DNA of 21,356 nt from Isoetes engelmannii (taxonomy: Eukaryota > Streptophyta > Lycopodiopsida > Isoetales > Isoetaceae): the NCBI GenBank assembly GCA_011763485.2, contig JAANSK020269492.1:1-21356 (forward strand), read 5' to 3'. The notes under the pieces are model-generated. The model had not been told where the DNA came from. It searched no databases and worked only from the letters and a program-made list of their open reading frames with translations. The translations under genes and the position numbers were made by a program. This document shows positions 9,581-18,300 of the stretch, one piece after another. Every line of letters starts with the position of its first letter. The stretch's first letter is position 1.

Positions 9581-10777
9581 ATAAAAGGCGATTAATGTCT
9601 TTCTTGATTATCTTATAAGCTCCCTTGGTCAATCCACCCCAAGATACTCAATATTAGCAATCAACCGGAGGCTTAAATTATGCTTGTGTTCCTTCAAAAT
9701 TGAAAGGCCTAATTGAGCTCCGCTTTTCATGGAGCGTGTAGCTTCCTTCTTTTCTTCTTTCTTTGTTCTTTCTGCCCATCCGGCTTTGCCTCTAGTGTTG
9801 GGCAAACTTTTTAGCTCCCATCGGAAAATTTCCTATGTTTACTTTGACCATAGGGATATCTTGTGTTTAAAGACAGAACTTCTTATTGGCTCAAGAGAAA
9901 ATCGTAAGAAAACTTACAGGAAAAATTCCTATCATACATTTAACTTATCATTGGCTTAAGAGAAAATCGTAAGAAAACTTTTAGGGAAAATTCCTATGAT
10001 ACATTAACTTAATTGGAAAATTCCAATTTCAACCTGTTGGTTTATAGTGTTCCTCGGGCTTTTCCTTTTGTTTTAGAAACTTCAAGAAACCAACATGAAT
10101 GATACGTTAGATATTTTAAGTAGATACTTGAAATAGGTACGCCAAAAAAAGGACTCAAGAATAAAGAGCTAAACAGTGTTGGGGACATGGTTGCACACGT
10201 TTAAGAAACGCGATCAGAAACTAGATCCTATCAGTTTCTAAAGTTATTAAGAAACGACATTGCTTAAGAAACTTAACTTGTACAATTCATGCCAATTAAA
10301 AAAACATGTTTTGGCTGAAACTCTTCAATTCATGAAAGGTAACTTCCCAGAGCTGGCATGATATCTGGTTGATGAAAGAAACTTGGAGACACAAAGCAGG
10401 GGTATAAGAAGGCTTCCATCGGGCGACAAAAGAAGTTGCATGAATGTTGAATCCCACTATTCCTCTCTTGATTCATGCATCAGAAAGCAGAATCTCTTTT
10501 TTAAGAACTCACTTTTTGGCTTTAGTAGTGGTGGTCGACTTATGCATCCATTTCCGCAAGAGAAAGCTTAGCCGGATTCAAAAAGGTTAAAGAAGCTTCA
10601 ATGGGGATCTTGCTTTCTTTTTGCCTTCCTAATATCGTCAGCCGCAAGCTCCTTTCCGATAAAATTGAAACCAGACAATCCAGACGTCTATTTTTGCTTT
10701 GAAATCCCTCTCTCTCCAAATATACCATTCTTGCTGGACCTTTGCTCACGTTCGGATCGTGCATGGCACTAGATGGG
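9581..10777. other. intergenic AT-rich region
   Basis: No gene can be supported. It holds the 65-bp tandem repeat at 9885-10014 and several scattered copies of TTAAGAAAC (near 10200, 10247 and 10264). The 62-codon frame at 10383-10571 and the 80-codon minus frame at 10540-10782 have no recognisable features. Confidence 0.45.
9885..10014. repeat. two-copy tandem repeat, 65-bp period
   Basis: The segment starting ATTGGCTCAAGAGAAAATCG at 9885 recurs at 9950 as ATTGGCTTAAGAGAAAATCG. The two copies stay in register through the shared AATTCCTAT and ATACATT stretches, with few substitutions. A weaker similar stretch (GAAAATTTCCTATG) near 9823 may be an older copy. It does not encode anything I can see. 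Confidence 0.75.
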
Positions 10778-10903
10778 GCCACGTGGCATAGTTTTATTGA
10801 AAAATTAAGCCTACTTTTGTCTGTTCATTGAGGGAGCTTCCAGCATTCGCGACGTGCTCGACAAACTTTTATTGAAAAGCTGAGCCCCCCGTTCATTATA
10901 TAA
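10778..10903 (+). promoter_or_regulatory. plant-type promoter: palindromic G-box and TATA box
   Basis: GCCACGTGGC at 10778-10787 is a perfect palindromic G-box (CACGTG core, bound by bZIP and bHLH factors). TATATAA at 10897-10903 lies 110 bp further on and is followed by the pyrimidine-rich stretch CCTATGTCCCCTTTCCCC, as expected near a start site. The flanks contain an imperfect direct repeat (TTTTATTGAAAA at 10792 and 10868). The combination is good promoter evidence, but no long coding frame starts just downstream. Confidence 0.45.
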
Positions 10904-10924
10904 GGGAATTAACTTTCCTATGTC

Positions 10925-12088
10925 CCCTTTCCCCTCCACGAAATATTCCTCGACTGAGCCGCTAACTTTGGCGGCGCAGTCGGGACTTCAGCGCACCAGA
11001 ATGTACTCGCGGCTCTGCCATTCGCGCGCTGCCTCAGAAATTCCTTAGTGAAAAAACCTCGGAGCCGAAGTCGCGACCGCCTCCCTCCATGGAAAAATCT
11101 CGCAGGAAAATGATTCCCTCTTATATTATCTAAGTCATTTAGGACAATATTTAGCTTAGGGTAGGGTCGCCATGTCTTGCGCATTCAAGAGCACGATTTT
11201 CGCTAATTGAAAAATATTAATCCGTGAACAATGCCGCCACGAAACCCGATTTCCTAAAGTTGTACCCTACCGTCGATTTTTTCGAGCTAAAAGTTGTTTA
11301 CAAAAAAAGTATTAGCGGTCAAAGTATGGGGGTGACGTCTACCCTTGCGTCGTCGCCCACTCTATTGCATGGTAGGCGAGGCCCCCCTGACCGCGCAACA
11401 AAGGTTTCTACCACGTTACGTTCTTCCATTTAACCATCTGACAGTCACCCATCAACGCTCAAACCCCTACACCACTTCGCTTCACGATGTTCTCACGTTC
11501 TTGAGGCCTGAGGTCAGTTTCATGATACCCTCACCCACCCATCGCAGTCTTTCAATGATTACCGCGCCAAATGTAGCTGATTATTCGCTAAAATATCATC
11601 CTCAACCATGCTTTTCTGCTCAATTTTGTTAAGACAACTCGCCAAAGTTAGTCGCGGTCTTTGAACCCCAATTGCAGCCATGAAGTTCTTGATTAAACCC
11701 AAGAATTTTAAAATCCGGGTGCATATAGATCTTCTCAGAAACAAGAGCATTGCCCTCCTTTATAAGAAAGTGGACAATTGATTATATTCGTTAAGCACCT
11801 TTCACCGGATCATCAGAACGCCTAAGGTATGCTCAGCTCCTAACAGTTTCCACTGCTTGTATGCACTTTCTATAATTATCTTCCTTATCAGTTGCATCGG
11901 GTTCTTTCCATAATTATCTTCCTTATCTGTTTCATCGAGTTCTTCTAGCTCACACTAAGTTTCAGGCTTCGATTCAATGGACTGACATAACTCCAGTGTC
12001 TACAGAGACACAACATTGATCCGTGGGGAGTGCATTGCAGGGACCCCATCCCTGCACAAAAGACCGCACCCTGATTCTTCCTTTTCAG
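10925..12088 (+). other. possible long 5' leader and first intron of an unrecognised gene
   Basis: More GC-rich than its surroundings near 10930-11100 and 11320-11420. No reading frame looks like a known protein. Several short ATG frames occur (near 11001, 11090 and 11172), plus a 33-codon frame at 11680-11781 (MKFLIKPKNFKIRVHIDLL...). CCTAAG|GTATGC at 11826/11827 is a strong splice donor, and strong acceptors follow at 11996 and 12088. One reading is a transcript with an upstream-ORF-rich leader spliced to the 12089-12309 exon; a decayed gene is equally possible. Confidence 0.25.
11873..11948. repeat. 38-bp tandem duplication
   Basis: TAATTATCTTCCTTATC at 11873 recurs at 11911 with the following bases also matching (GTTGCATCGGGTTCTT versus GTTTCATCGAGTTCTT). 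It lies inside the presumed intron between the donor at 11827 and the acceptor at 12088, so it needs no coding explanation. Confidence 0.7.
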
Positions 12089-12309
12089 CTACAGCCATGA
12101 ATGAAGCAAATGAATGGGTTCAACATCTGCAAGCATTGATGACTCTAACAGAAGTAGTGCATGTCGTAAATTTTGATCTGTTTGTTGAGATGTTGCCAAA
12201 ATTCTCAACCCAAGTTCAGCCCGCCAAGTTTGATGGAGACCTGATCCATGTCCAGCTGGTGCTTAGTACTGGGGACAATGTCCTGTTCCAGTTGCCTGTC
12301 AGATCTTAG
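12089..12309 (+). CDS. terminal exon of an unrecognised gene (or a 70-residue protein)
   Basis: A strong acceptor (GATTCTTCCTTTTCAG ending at 12088) opens a frame that runs to TAG at 12307-12309. If it starts at the ATG at 12097 it encodes 70 residues beginning MNEANEWVQHLQALMTL and ending VLSTGDNVLFQLPVRS. The composition and amphipathic pattern look protein-like. The frame is also open back to about 11986, so an exon starting at 11997 is possible. I do not recognise the family. It lies downstream of the promoter-like segment at 10.8-10.9 kb on the same strand. It may be the last exon of a gene whose other exons I could not identify, or a surviving fragment. Confidence 0.35.
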
Positions 12310-12672
12310 AAGCCCTAAGTCCCTGTGCACCCCTATTTTTTTTGGCCGACCATGGACACGGTGAAATGCCTTCCCCCCGTTTTCTATTCCTCTTCTGGTT
12401 TTCCATGATAGTCCTTTGTGGCTATGGGTTTTGTAGCCCCTCGAAGGTTCCTAATCATCCCTTTGTGGCTTCAACTTATGCAGCACATGAGTTTTTAGTC
12501 TAACCAAATTTTTAACCTTAATGAATGTGAAATGAGCATGACTAATTTTGTTCGTGTTTTTTGTCCTTGTGTATTGCTAATGAGTTGTATTATAGCGTTG
12601 CAGTTTTGTGATGCCTAGATCATGCTGTTTTATAAAGGCTAAACCTCAATCGACATACACAACTCAATGTCA
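12310..12672. other. 3' flank, nothing recognised
   Basis: T-rich sequence after the 12309 stop, compatible with a 3' untranslated region. AATGAATGTGAAATG and TTTTATAAAGG are present but no strong polyadenylation motif stands out. No gene seen. Confidence 0.35.
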
Positions 12673-12990
12673 TCAGACACCATAGCACTTCTTTCCGCAC
12701 CACATCCGAGCACCCAATGTCGCCTCATAGCAATTGTCACAGTAGAGCTTGGCATCCAATACATAAAGAGAGGTAATTAATTCCGAAAATTTAAAAATTC
12801 CATTGCCATTTTGATCAATATGAGCAAAGGCCTTGTCAATGTTAACACGAGGAATTGCTTTCTGCAGCATCTAGAGAGATAACTAGGTCTGGCTGGCCTT
12901 CGAAAGGTAATGGGCAAAGAAATTCGTGCTAGCCACAGTCCTGGTCATTAAAAATACGAGCAATTTGATGCAGTTCCTCTAGGAGATCTG
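12673..12990 (-). pseudogene. EF-hand / Cys-rich calcium-binding protein fragment
   Basis: The ATG frame at 12870-12673 (65 residues) contains a complete EF-hand loop, DQNGNGIFKFSE (residues 19-30), with Asp1, Asn3, Asn5 and Glu12 ligands in place. Two CxxC pairs follow (YCDNC and CGKKC). This order matches plant EF-hand proteins that carry a small zinc-binding C-terminal region; in those, further Cys/His residues follow, whereas here a TGA cuts the frame. A second helical scrap reading LEELHQIARIF (12982-12929, different frame) may be a preceding part. Frame breaks, missing ends and lack of a second EF-hand argue for a pseudogene or captured fragment. Confidence 0.5.
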
Positions 12991-13144
12991 AGTTGTTTCT
13001 AGAAATTTATTGCAGACAATATCAACTTATCTTTACCAAATTTTCTCTCTCATGTGCAAGTGCGATTCTAGAAAGATGCTGAGGATAAGAGAGGGAAAAA
13101 CTCTCTTAGATTTTGTTGGAAGATTTTGTGATTGTCCAATGTGA

Positions 13145-13216
13145 TGGAGCTTTTGATGGTTGATGGTATTGAGCAGAAAATGGAGTTTTTGATGGTTGAT
13201 CGTATTGAGTAGAACT
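13145..13216. repeat. 36-bp tandem duplication
   Basis: TGGAGCTTTTGATGGTTGAT at 13145 recurs at 13181 as TGGAGTTTTTGATGGTTGAT, and the match continues through GTATTGAGCAGAA/GTATTGAGTAGAA. It lies just upstream of the ankyrin array, whose average repeat period (about 101-114 bp) is different. Confidence 0.65.
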
Positions 13217-13285
13217 TCACTGTCTTGTTGTGTAGAATGACTTCCATATGCATATTGAACGGGTCAATTGGTTGATTAATATTCA

Positions 13286-13924
13286 GTAGGCATCTATTGA
13301 CGCTGTTAAAATGGACATGTTGAAGTCATTGAAATAGTAGATTGCTTGATTAATAGTCAGCAGGCATCTGTGGACGCAGTTAGTGAGCCCAATCAAAATA
13401 TTCCCCTTCATTTGATTGCAAAAAATGGACATGTTGAAGTCATTGAAACAATGGATTAGTTGATTCATAAGCAACGTGCATCTGTTGATGCAGTTAGTGA
13501 ACCCAATAGATATACATTTGGCCTAAAAAATGGACACGTTGAAGTCATTGAAACAGTGGATTGGTTGATAATAAGCAGCGAGCATCTGTTGACGCAGTTA
13601 GTGAATCAAACGAAAATACCCTCCTTCATTTGGCTGTAAAAAACAGACGTCAAAGTCATTGAAACAATGGATTGGTTGATTAATAAGTAGCGGGGCATCT
13701 GTTGACGTTATTAGTGAATCCACAAAAATACTTCCCTTCATTTGGCTGCAAACACTGGACACGTTGAAGTCATTGAGATACTTATGACGGCACGCGCTAA
13801 TACTTTTTCCCCCAATAAAAATAGAAAAATCCCTATTGAATGTAAAATTCCTATTGATAGGAATGTTGTCAGAAATATCTATAGAGTTCTTAGAAAAATG
13901 GCAGTAATGAGAAGGCAGCACTAG
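13286..13924 (+). pseudogene. degenerate tandem ankyrin-repeat array
   Basis: Five copies of GCATCTGTTGACGCAGTTAG-like sequence start at 13290, 13364, 13478, 13582 and 13695. Complete units encode the ankyrin pattern, for example ASVDAVSEPNQNIPLHLIAK followed by NGHVEVIETMD, and the last unit LPLHLAANTGHVEVIEILMT. The first unit has lost about 35 bp, and spacings of 74, 114, 104 and 113 bp show frame-changing indels; TAG stops follow the ETMD segment in some copies. Ankyrin repeats mediate protein contacts, but no intact frame spans more than one unit, so no functional product is expected. The last unit runs on to a stop at 13924 without further domains. The units remain very similar in DNA, so expansion was recent relative to decay. 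Confidence 0.6.
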
Positions 13925-14137
13925 CCACAGTAGCAGCAAACGTGACTTCACACTTGGTGAAGTAGCGGCGGTACTTAGCTTCATTATGCTAGTAGGTTAT
14001 GCAACGAAGAATGATGGGCAATGGATCATTAGTAACATAAAAGTGGGCATTTCTTCTAAAGGGAGATAATTCAAAGAGATAACTCCTCGTCTCAAGTGGA
14101 CTCAAGCAAGGGAATCAGATGTTGACATAGTGTCCAG

Positions 14138-14374
14138 CTATATCAGATAAGGAGCAAACATATGATGAAATCCCTGATCCTGGATACCCATCTTCCCCAA
14201 ATGTATGCCGTAATACTGCTCATTGTGCACCAAAGAAAAGGAAGATACCAAAGGTGGTAGTGCATCCACCAAAAACTCATACTTTAGTAGGGGCCCAGCA
14301 TTTCCAGCTAGATCGATGGCTTGCAGAGCAAATTGATAAAACCCATAATCAAAGACTTTTAGGTTTGAACACAT
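14138..14374 (-). pseudogene. fragment of an extracellular Ig-like domain protein
   Basis: The minus-strand frame encodes GFYQFALQAIDLAGNAGP, a short gap, then YEFLVDALPP. The order G-x-Y-x-F-x-x-x-A-x-D-x-A-G-N ... Y-x-F-x-V-D-x-x-PP is that of bacterial-type Ig-like or fibronectin-like beta-sandwich repeats of secreted and surface proteins. An adjoining frame upstream (14382-14585) ends FPDLTDGTLT, which could be the preceding strand of the same domain in another frame. No signal peptide, membrane segment or splice context was found, so it is a fragment or an isolated exon. The parent protein is unknown. Confidence 0.35.
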
Positions 14375-17300
14375 TTCACAATTAAGTCAATGTGCCATCT
14401 GTCAAATCTGGAAATTTTCTGGCACATACATGTTTGAATAATTTCAGATAACTTGTAACAAACTCTGCCCTTTTGAGGCACAGAACTTTTTGGTGGAACT
14501 TAAAGAAACTCTGGTATAGGTCACTGAATATATAAAAATCACTAGGCATAACATATATTATTGGAAATGAACATGGTTGAAACATGTTTCTCTAGAAGCA
14601 TTTCTTAACACTAGAGTTGTCTCTTGATCCATAAATGGTTTATTTATATGGTTCACCTTAAAATTCACATAAAATCAATGGCATCAAATTCAGTTGAACC
14701 CTTTCTATACGTTGATATATGGCAGTCATATTGCACATGAAAAATACTAAAAAATGCACATAACCCCGAAATTGAAAGTTATGCTTAGATGAACCAATGG
14801 GGGGGGGAGGGGGGTCAAGTCTAGTTTGCCTCATGCTTATGAAGTAAAATTGTCTCATTATAAAGCTTTTTTTTTTCCCAGTATAATGTTATTTTTCTAT
14901 ACGAGATAGGAATGAATACATAAAGAACCTTGTTCCCATCTAAAGTCTAGAAAGTAAAATATAGCCAATCAAACATGACATGGTCAAAACTATTTTCTGC
15001 CTTCTATGGACCAATAATGGTTCCCAAGAGCCTATTCCAATTAAAGTTCTACAACTTTTACATGGAAATGATTTTTTTTTTCAAATTTGGGATATAAGTA
15101 ATTAGTTAAGTGCTTTATGCATAAAAAATATTTCTTGGACTGTAATTTGAAGTTTCAGCTTTGACTTATAGTCGCAATTTCAATTGATTTTTTATTGATA
15201 CCTATCTTGTTAAATTTGAAGGAAATTTATTAAAATAGTACACCCTTTAAAAAATCATATATGAACGCTTGTACGGACATGAGACCAATGCAAAAACAAG
15301 TAAAGAAAAAGAGCAAAAGGTATAATCGTAATGAATCAAGAAAATTTTATATAACTAAGACCATTGCTAGTCATAGGTTCATTTAAAATCAATAACTTCC
15401 CTATCTTAACCAATCTCAAGTTGAATTTTAGTACATTAGTACTTGGACATATTCATGAGTTATGCCTGGATTTAGACCGTAGATGGCGAACATCGTTTGT
15501 GCGGTATGCTCATACAAGTTTCGGTATATTATATAGTGAGACTTGTGGAATACTATAAGGTTTAAGGCAATGTACTAAATGGTGCTGATTTCATACATGT
15601 GTTATATTATTTTGAGGAGATAAGAGGGGCTCGCTGCTCTACGTCACCCCCTCGTGTAAATTTGCACCCAAACCAAAGGGGGTTTTAGAGGGAGTTAGAT
15701 GTATAATGGTTTGTGATAACTAAAAAGAAACCTTCTCCTTCGAGGTCTTGGGGATGGCGTAGGAATGGCTGGTTTGTGTTGTGAGAAAATGGACTAGCAC
15801 AAAAAAATATATCTATACAAAATTTTTCAACCTTCACATAAGAAATATATATTCAAAATATTTTTTCACATTTTGTTCCTGTCATAGGAACATCTTCAGT
15901 GATGCGTCTCATATAAATGCATCTTCGGGACTTTCTACTTTGTTTGCAGTCAGCAATTGCCCCAAACATATTTATGTCTCTTAAAAAACCCTTCTACTCA
16001 TTGCGACTTTTCGTTGTAGCTTTTCTTCAAGGAATTGACATAATGAACAATATTTAGAACCAAGAGATGTATCAAAAACCAGCTGCTCATATGCTCTTAA
16101 TTCAGTAGAATAACATTGAAGATGGACTTAGTAGCATTTCTCAAAACATGGCTGCTTGATATTGCTTTTGGCAACCTGCCACAGAGAAAGGGCTCTGAAC
16201 ATATACATTCATGGTAGGGCTGTTTAGGATAAATTCAATATCAAACATCTTCCATATAATGGCAAACTGCAACCCCTGTGAGGTAATCTAGTAGGTATGA
16301 CATAATGGAAAGTACCTTGGAACTGCAAAATTCAAAACCATTGCTATATCCCAATAATACTTGCTTTGCATGCTGGTTATAAACTTCGAGGGTTACAAAC
16401 CCCAAAGGGTACAACTATCTTCCATCTTTTTGATCACCTTAACTTGTGGTGATTATTAAATGATCACCATTTGCTATCAGATTCCCAGCAAATATTATAA
16501 TTTTTTCTTGTCTCATGCATACAAAACATGACTCCTTCTCGTGGCAAACTCTGGTTTGTTGCTGTCTTTACTTTTGCAAAAGCTTTCTCAAAGGTGTAGT
16601 CAATTCCTGTCACTGTAATTCCCACTTTTAGACAGAATAAAGATCACAAACCTTGGAATTTGTGAAATGCAAGAACTGCTTGTAAGGTACATCCTGCAAT
16701 ATATATTCCTGCAAGAAATTAAGAGATTTTAGATACTTTCCAACCATTATGAATGCTAAGATGAAACTGAAAGGGCAATAAAAATGGGCCACCATAGCCA
16801 AATCCATCACTTGGTGCGAAGAAGCTTTGATAAAAGGATGTACAAAAGCATCTGCAAGGTTGGAACCTCAAATTCGAACCACAAAGCTCTGCTATTATTC
16901 TGATAATGATTCTTGCTTCCAAAGGTAATAATAATGGGCCAATGCCTCAAGATTAAGAAGATAGCCAAGCCACTATAAGACTAAGAAGACAGCCAGATCC
17001 GTCACCTGGCAAGAAGAAGCTTTTGAAAAAGAACAGATTGGACACCATGCCCTTTGCTGATGGTGTAGATGGCGAGCTATGGATCTGCAGCTCTGGCCAG
17101 CATCTATCTCCTTCTATCATGGCTTCCCTTCGACCAGTTTTGCTGAAGACAAAGACAATTGAAAAAAAAAAACCCTAAAATAAAACAACTCAAGCTCTGC
17201 ATGCACTTCTGTTTAAAGAAATCAAAAAAATAAAATAAATAAGGGGTAAACCATAGGAGATATGGACTTTTACAATAAAACATGGTGCATTCTCCTAGAT

Positions 17301-17459
17301 GTACTAATTAGTAAACCCCTTGTAATACGGCCACAAATCATATAAAAACCATAGAGAAAACTGTACAAAAACGCAAAAGAAACCCCTGATTATAATGCTA
17401 GATATTGGATCCAACACTACAAAGTGAAAGGGCCATACCGACGGCCATATCGACCCTTG
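14375..17459. other. 3-kb AT-rich region without recognisable genes
   Basis: Many short frames on both strands, none with a family likeness. Visible structures: a G9-A-G6 run at 14799-14814; a 7-bp inverted repeat TGTTCCT/AGGAACA at 15874-15892; alternating GGTGAT and ATCACC blocks at 16434-16469 that can form competing hairpins; and a diverged direct duplication, about 55 bp, at 16793 and 16988 (both include GCCAxATCCxTCAC...GAAGAAGCTTT). The minus-strand frame through the second copy (about 17145 to 16960) follows a strong polypyrimidine CAG acceptor and is open for about 60 codons, but I do not recognise it. Confidence 0.4.
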
Positions 17460-17946
17460 GACGTCGATTACAAGTCCATAATCGTCGTCAGGTTATCGAT
17501 AATCGACTGGAAAATCGGCTACGGATGGTTGACCATCGACCACACGCAATCGAAACACTCGTTGAAACTGCGTGGTCGATAGACCTCATGTACACGTGGC
17601 GGCCCTCTGCCACTGTGGCAGCCGACGCCTCGCATCACGGTGATGCCACGTAGCTACCACGCCACAAGGCGTCGATCATTGACGTCGCGTTGATGTGGCA
17701 GGTTTTGCCACTTGGCATTCGGCCACATGTAGGACACGCGCCCGCCACGCTGTTTGTGTCGATCATCGACGTCTTCACCACATGGCCATGACAACAGGAT
17801 CTAACGTGTCGTCGACGTGGCATTGTCGATAATCGACGCGCCACACATGGGCCAATAAGACATACGTGTGGCAGCCAGCATGTGCCACTAAGACGTACAC
17901 GTGGCAGCCACGTGTATGACACGTAGGCCACGTCGATTATCGACGT
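17460..17946. repeat. GC-rich array of perfect odd-length palindromes
   Basis: A sharply bounded GC- and CpG-rich block in AT-rich DNA. Perfect palindromes around one unpaired centre base: 17607-17621 (15 bp), 17632-17646 (15), 17758-17770 (13), 17825-17837 (13), 17896-17916 (21) and 17930-17946 (17); 17670-17684 (15) has one mismatch. Also even palindromes at 17493-17502 and 17781-17790, and wider inverted repeats at 17460-17470/17479-17489 (one mismatch) and 17840-17846/17866-17872. Two word families recur: GTCGATNATCGAC and ACGTGGC/GCCACGT. Open frames across it (17405-17653 plus, 17635-17985 minus) are by-products of the composition. It may be a subterminal or regulatory part of the mobile element that I infer at 18.3-20.7 kb; no second copy is seen in the window. 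Confidence 0.8.
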
Positions 17947-18300
17947 CTTAAAAAAAATGAATAAATAATCTAAAAAATGCAGCATAAAGTAGTAATTTAA
18001 AACATAATAAGTGAGAATACCAACATTTTTAAATAATCATAAAAAAATAATTAAATACTTAAAAAATCAATTAATCATTTAAAATTTTCGAAAAAGACAT
18101 ATTTATCAAAAGAAATTATAAGAAATTAAACATAGGTATCAAAAGCATACACATAATCCAAATTAATTTAAAAAATATAAAAAGTAGTGAGAAAATATAT
18201 TTTCAAAATTATAGTCAAAAGTTGATGATATATTAAATGCATCATTATATGTAAAGTTATTGTGAGACATAACAAATATTATAAAATAAAATCGAACTCT
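17947..18300. other. extremely AT-rich stretch
   Basis: Long runs of A and T directly after the palindrome array, with no coding frame. It separates the array from the 3' end of the minus-strand gene at 18301. A 3' flank of that gene is possible. Confidence 0.5.

Noticed and set aside
10918-11184. 88-codon minus-strand frame in the GC-rich leader region
   Set aside because: Arg-rich translation with no domain, lies opposite a promoter-like segment, and has no plausible upstream signals on the minus strand.
13286-13740. CRISPR-like array
   Set aside because: The repeated unit is a coding ankyrin repeat with diverged units, not identical short repeats with unique spacers, and the DNA is plant nuclear.
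14799-14814. G9-A-G6 run as a possible G-quadruplex
   Set aside because: It lacks the spaced loops of a stable multi-tract quadruplex context and lies in DNA with no gene; homopolymer slippage is enough to explain it.
17405-17985. Open frames of 82 and 116 codons across the palindrome block
   Set aside because: They overlap on opposite strands, are low in family likeness and follow from the GC-rich repeated words; the palindromes explain the sequence better.
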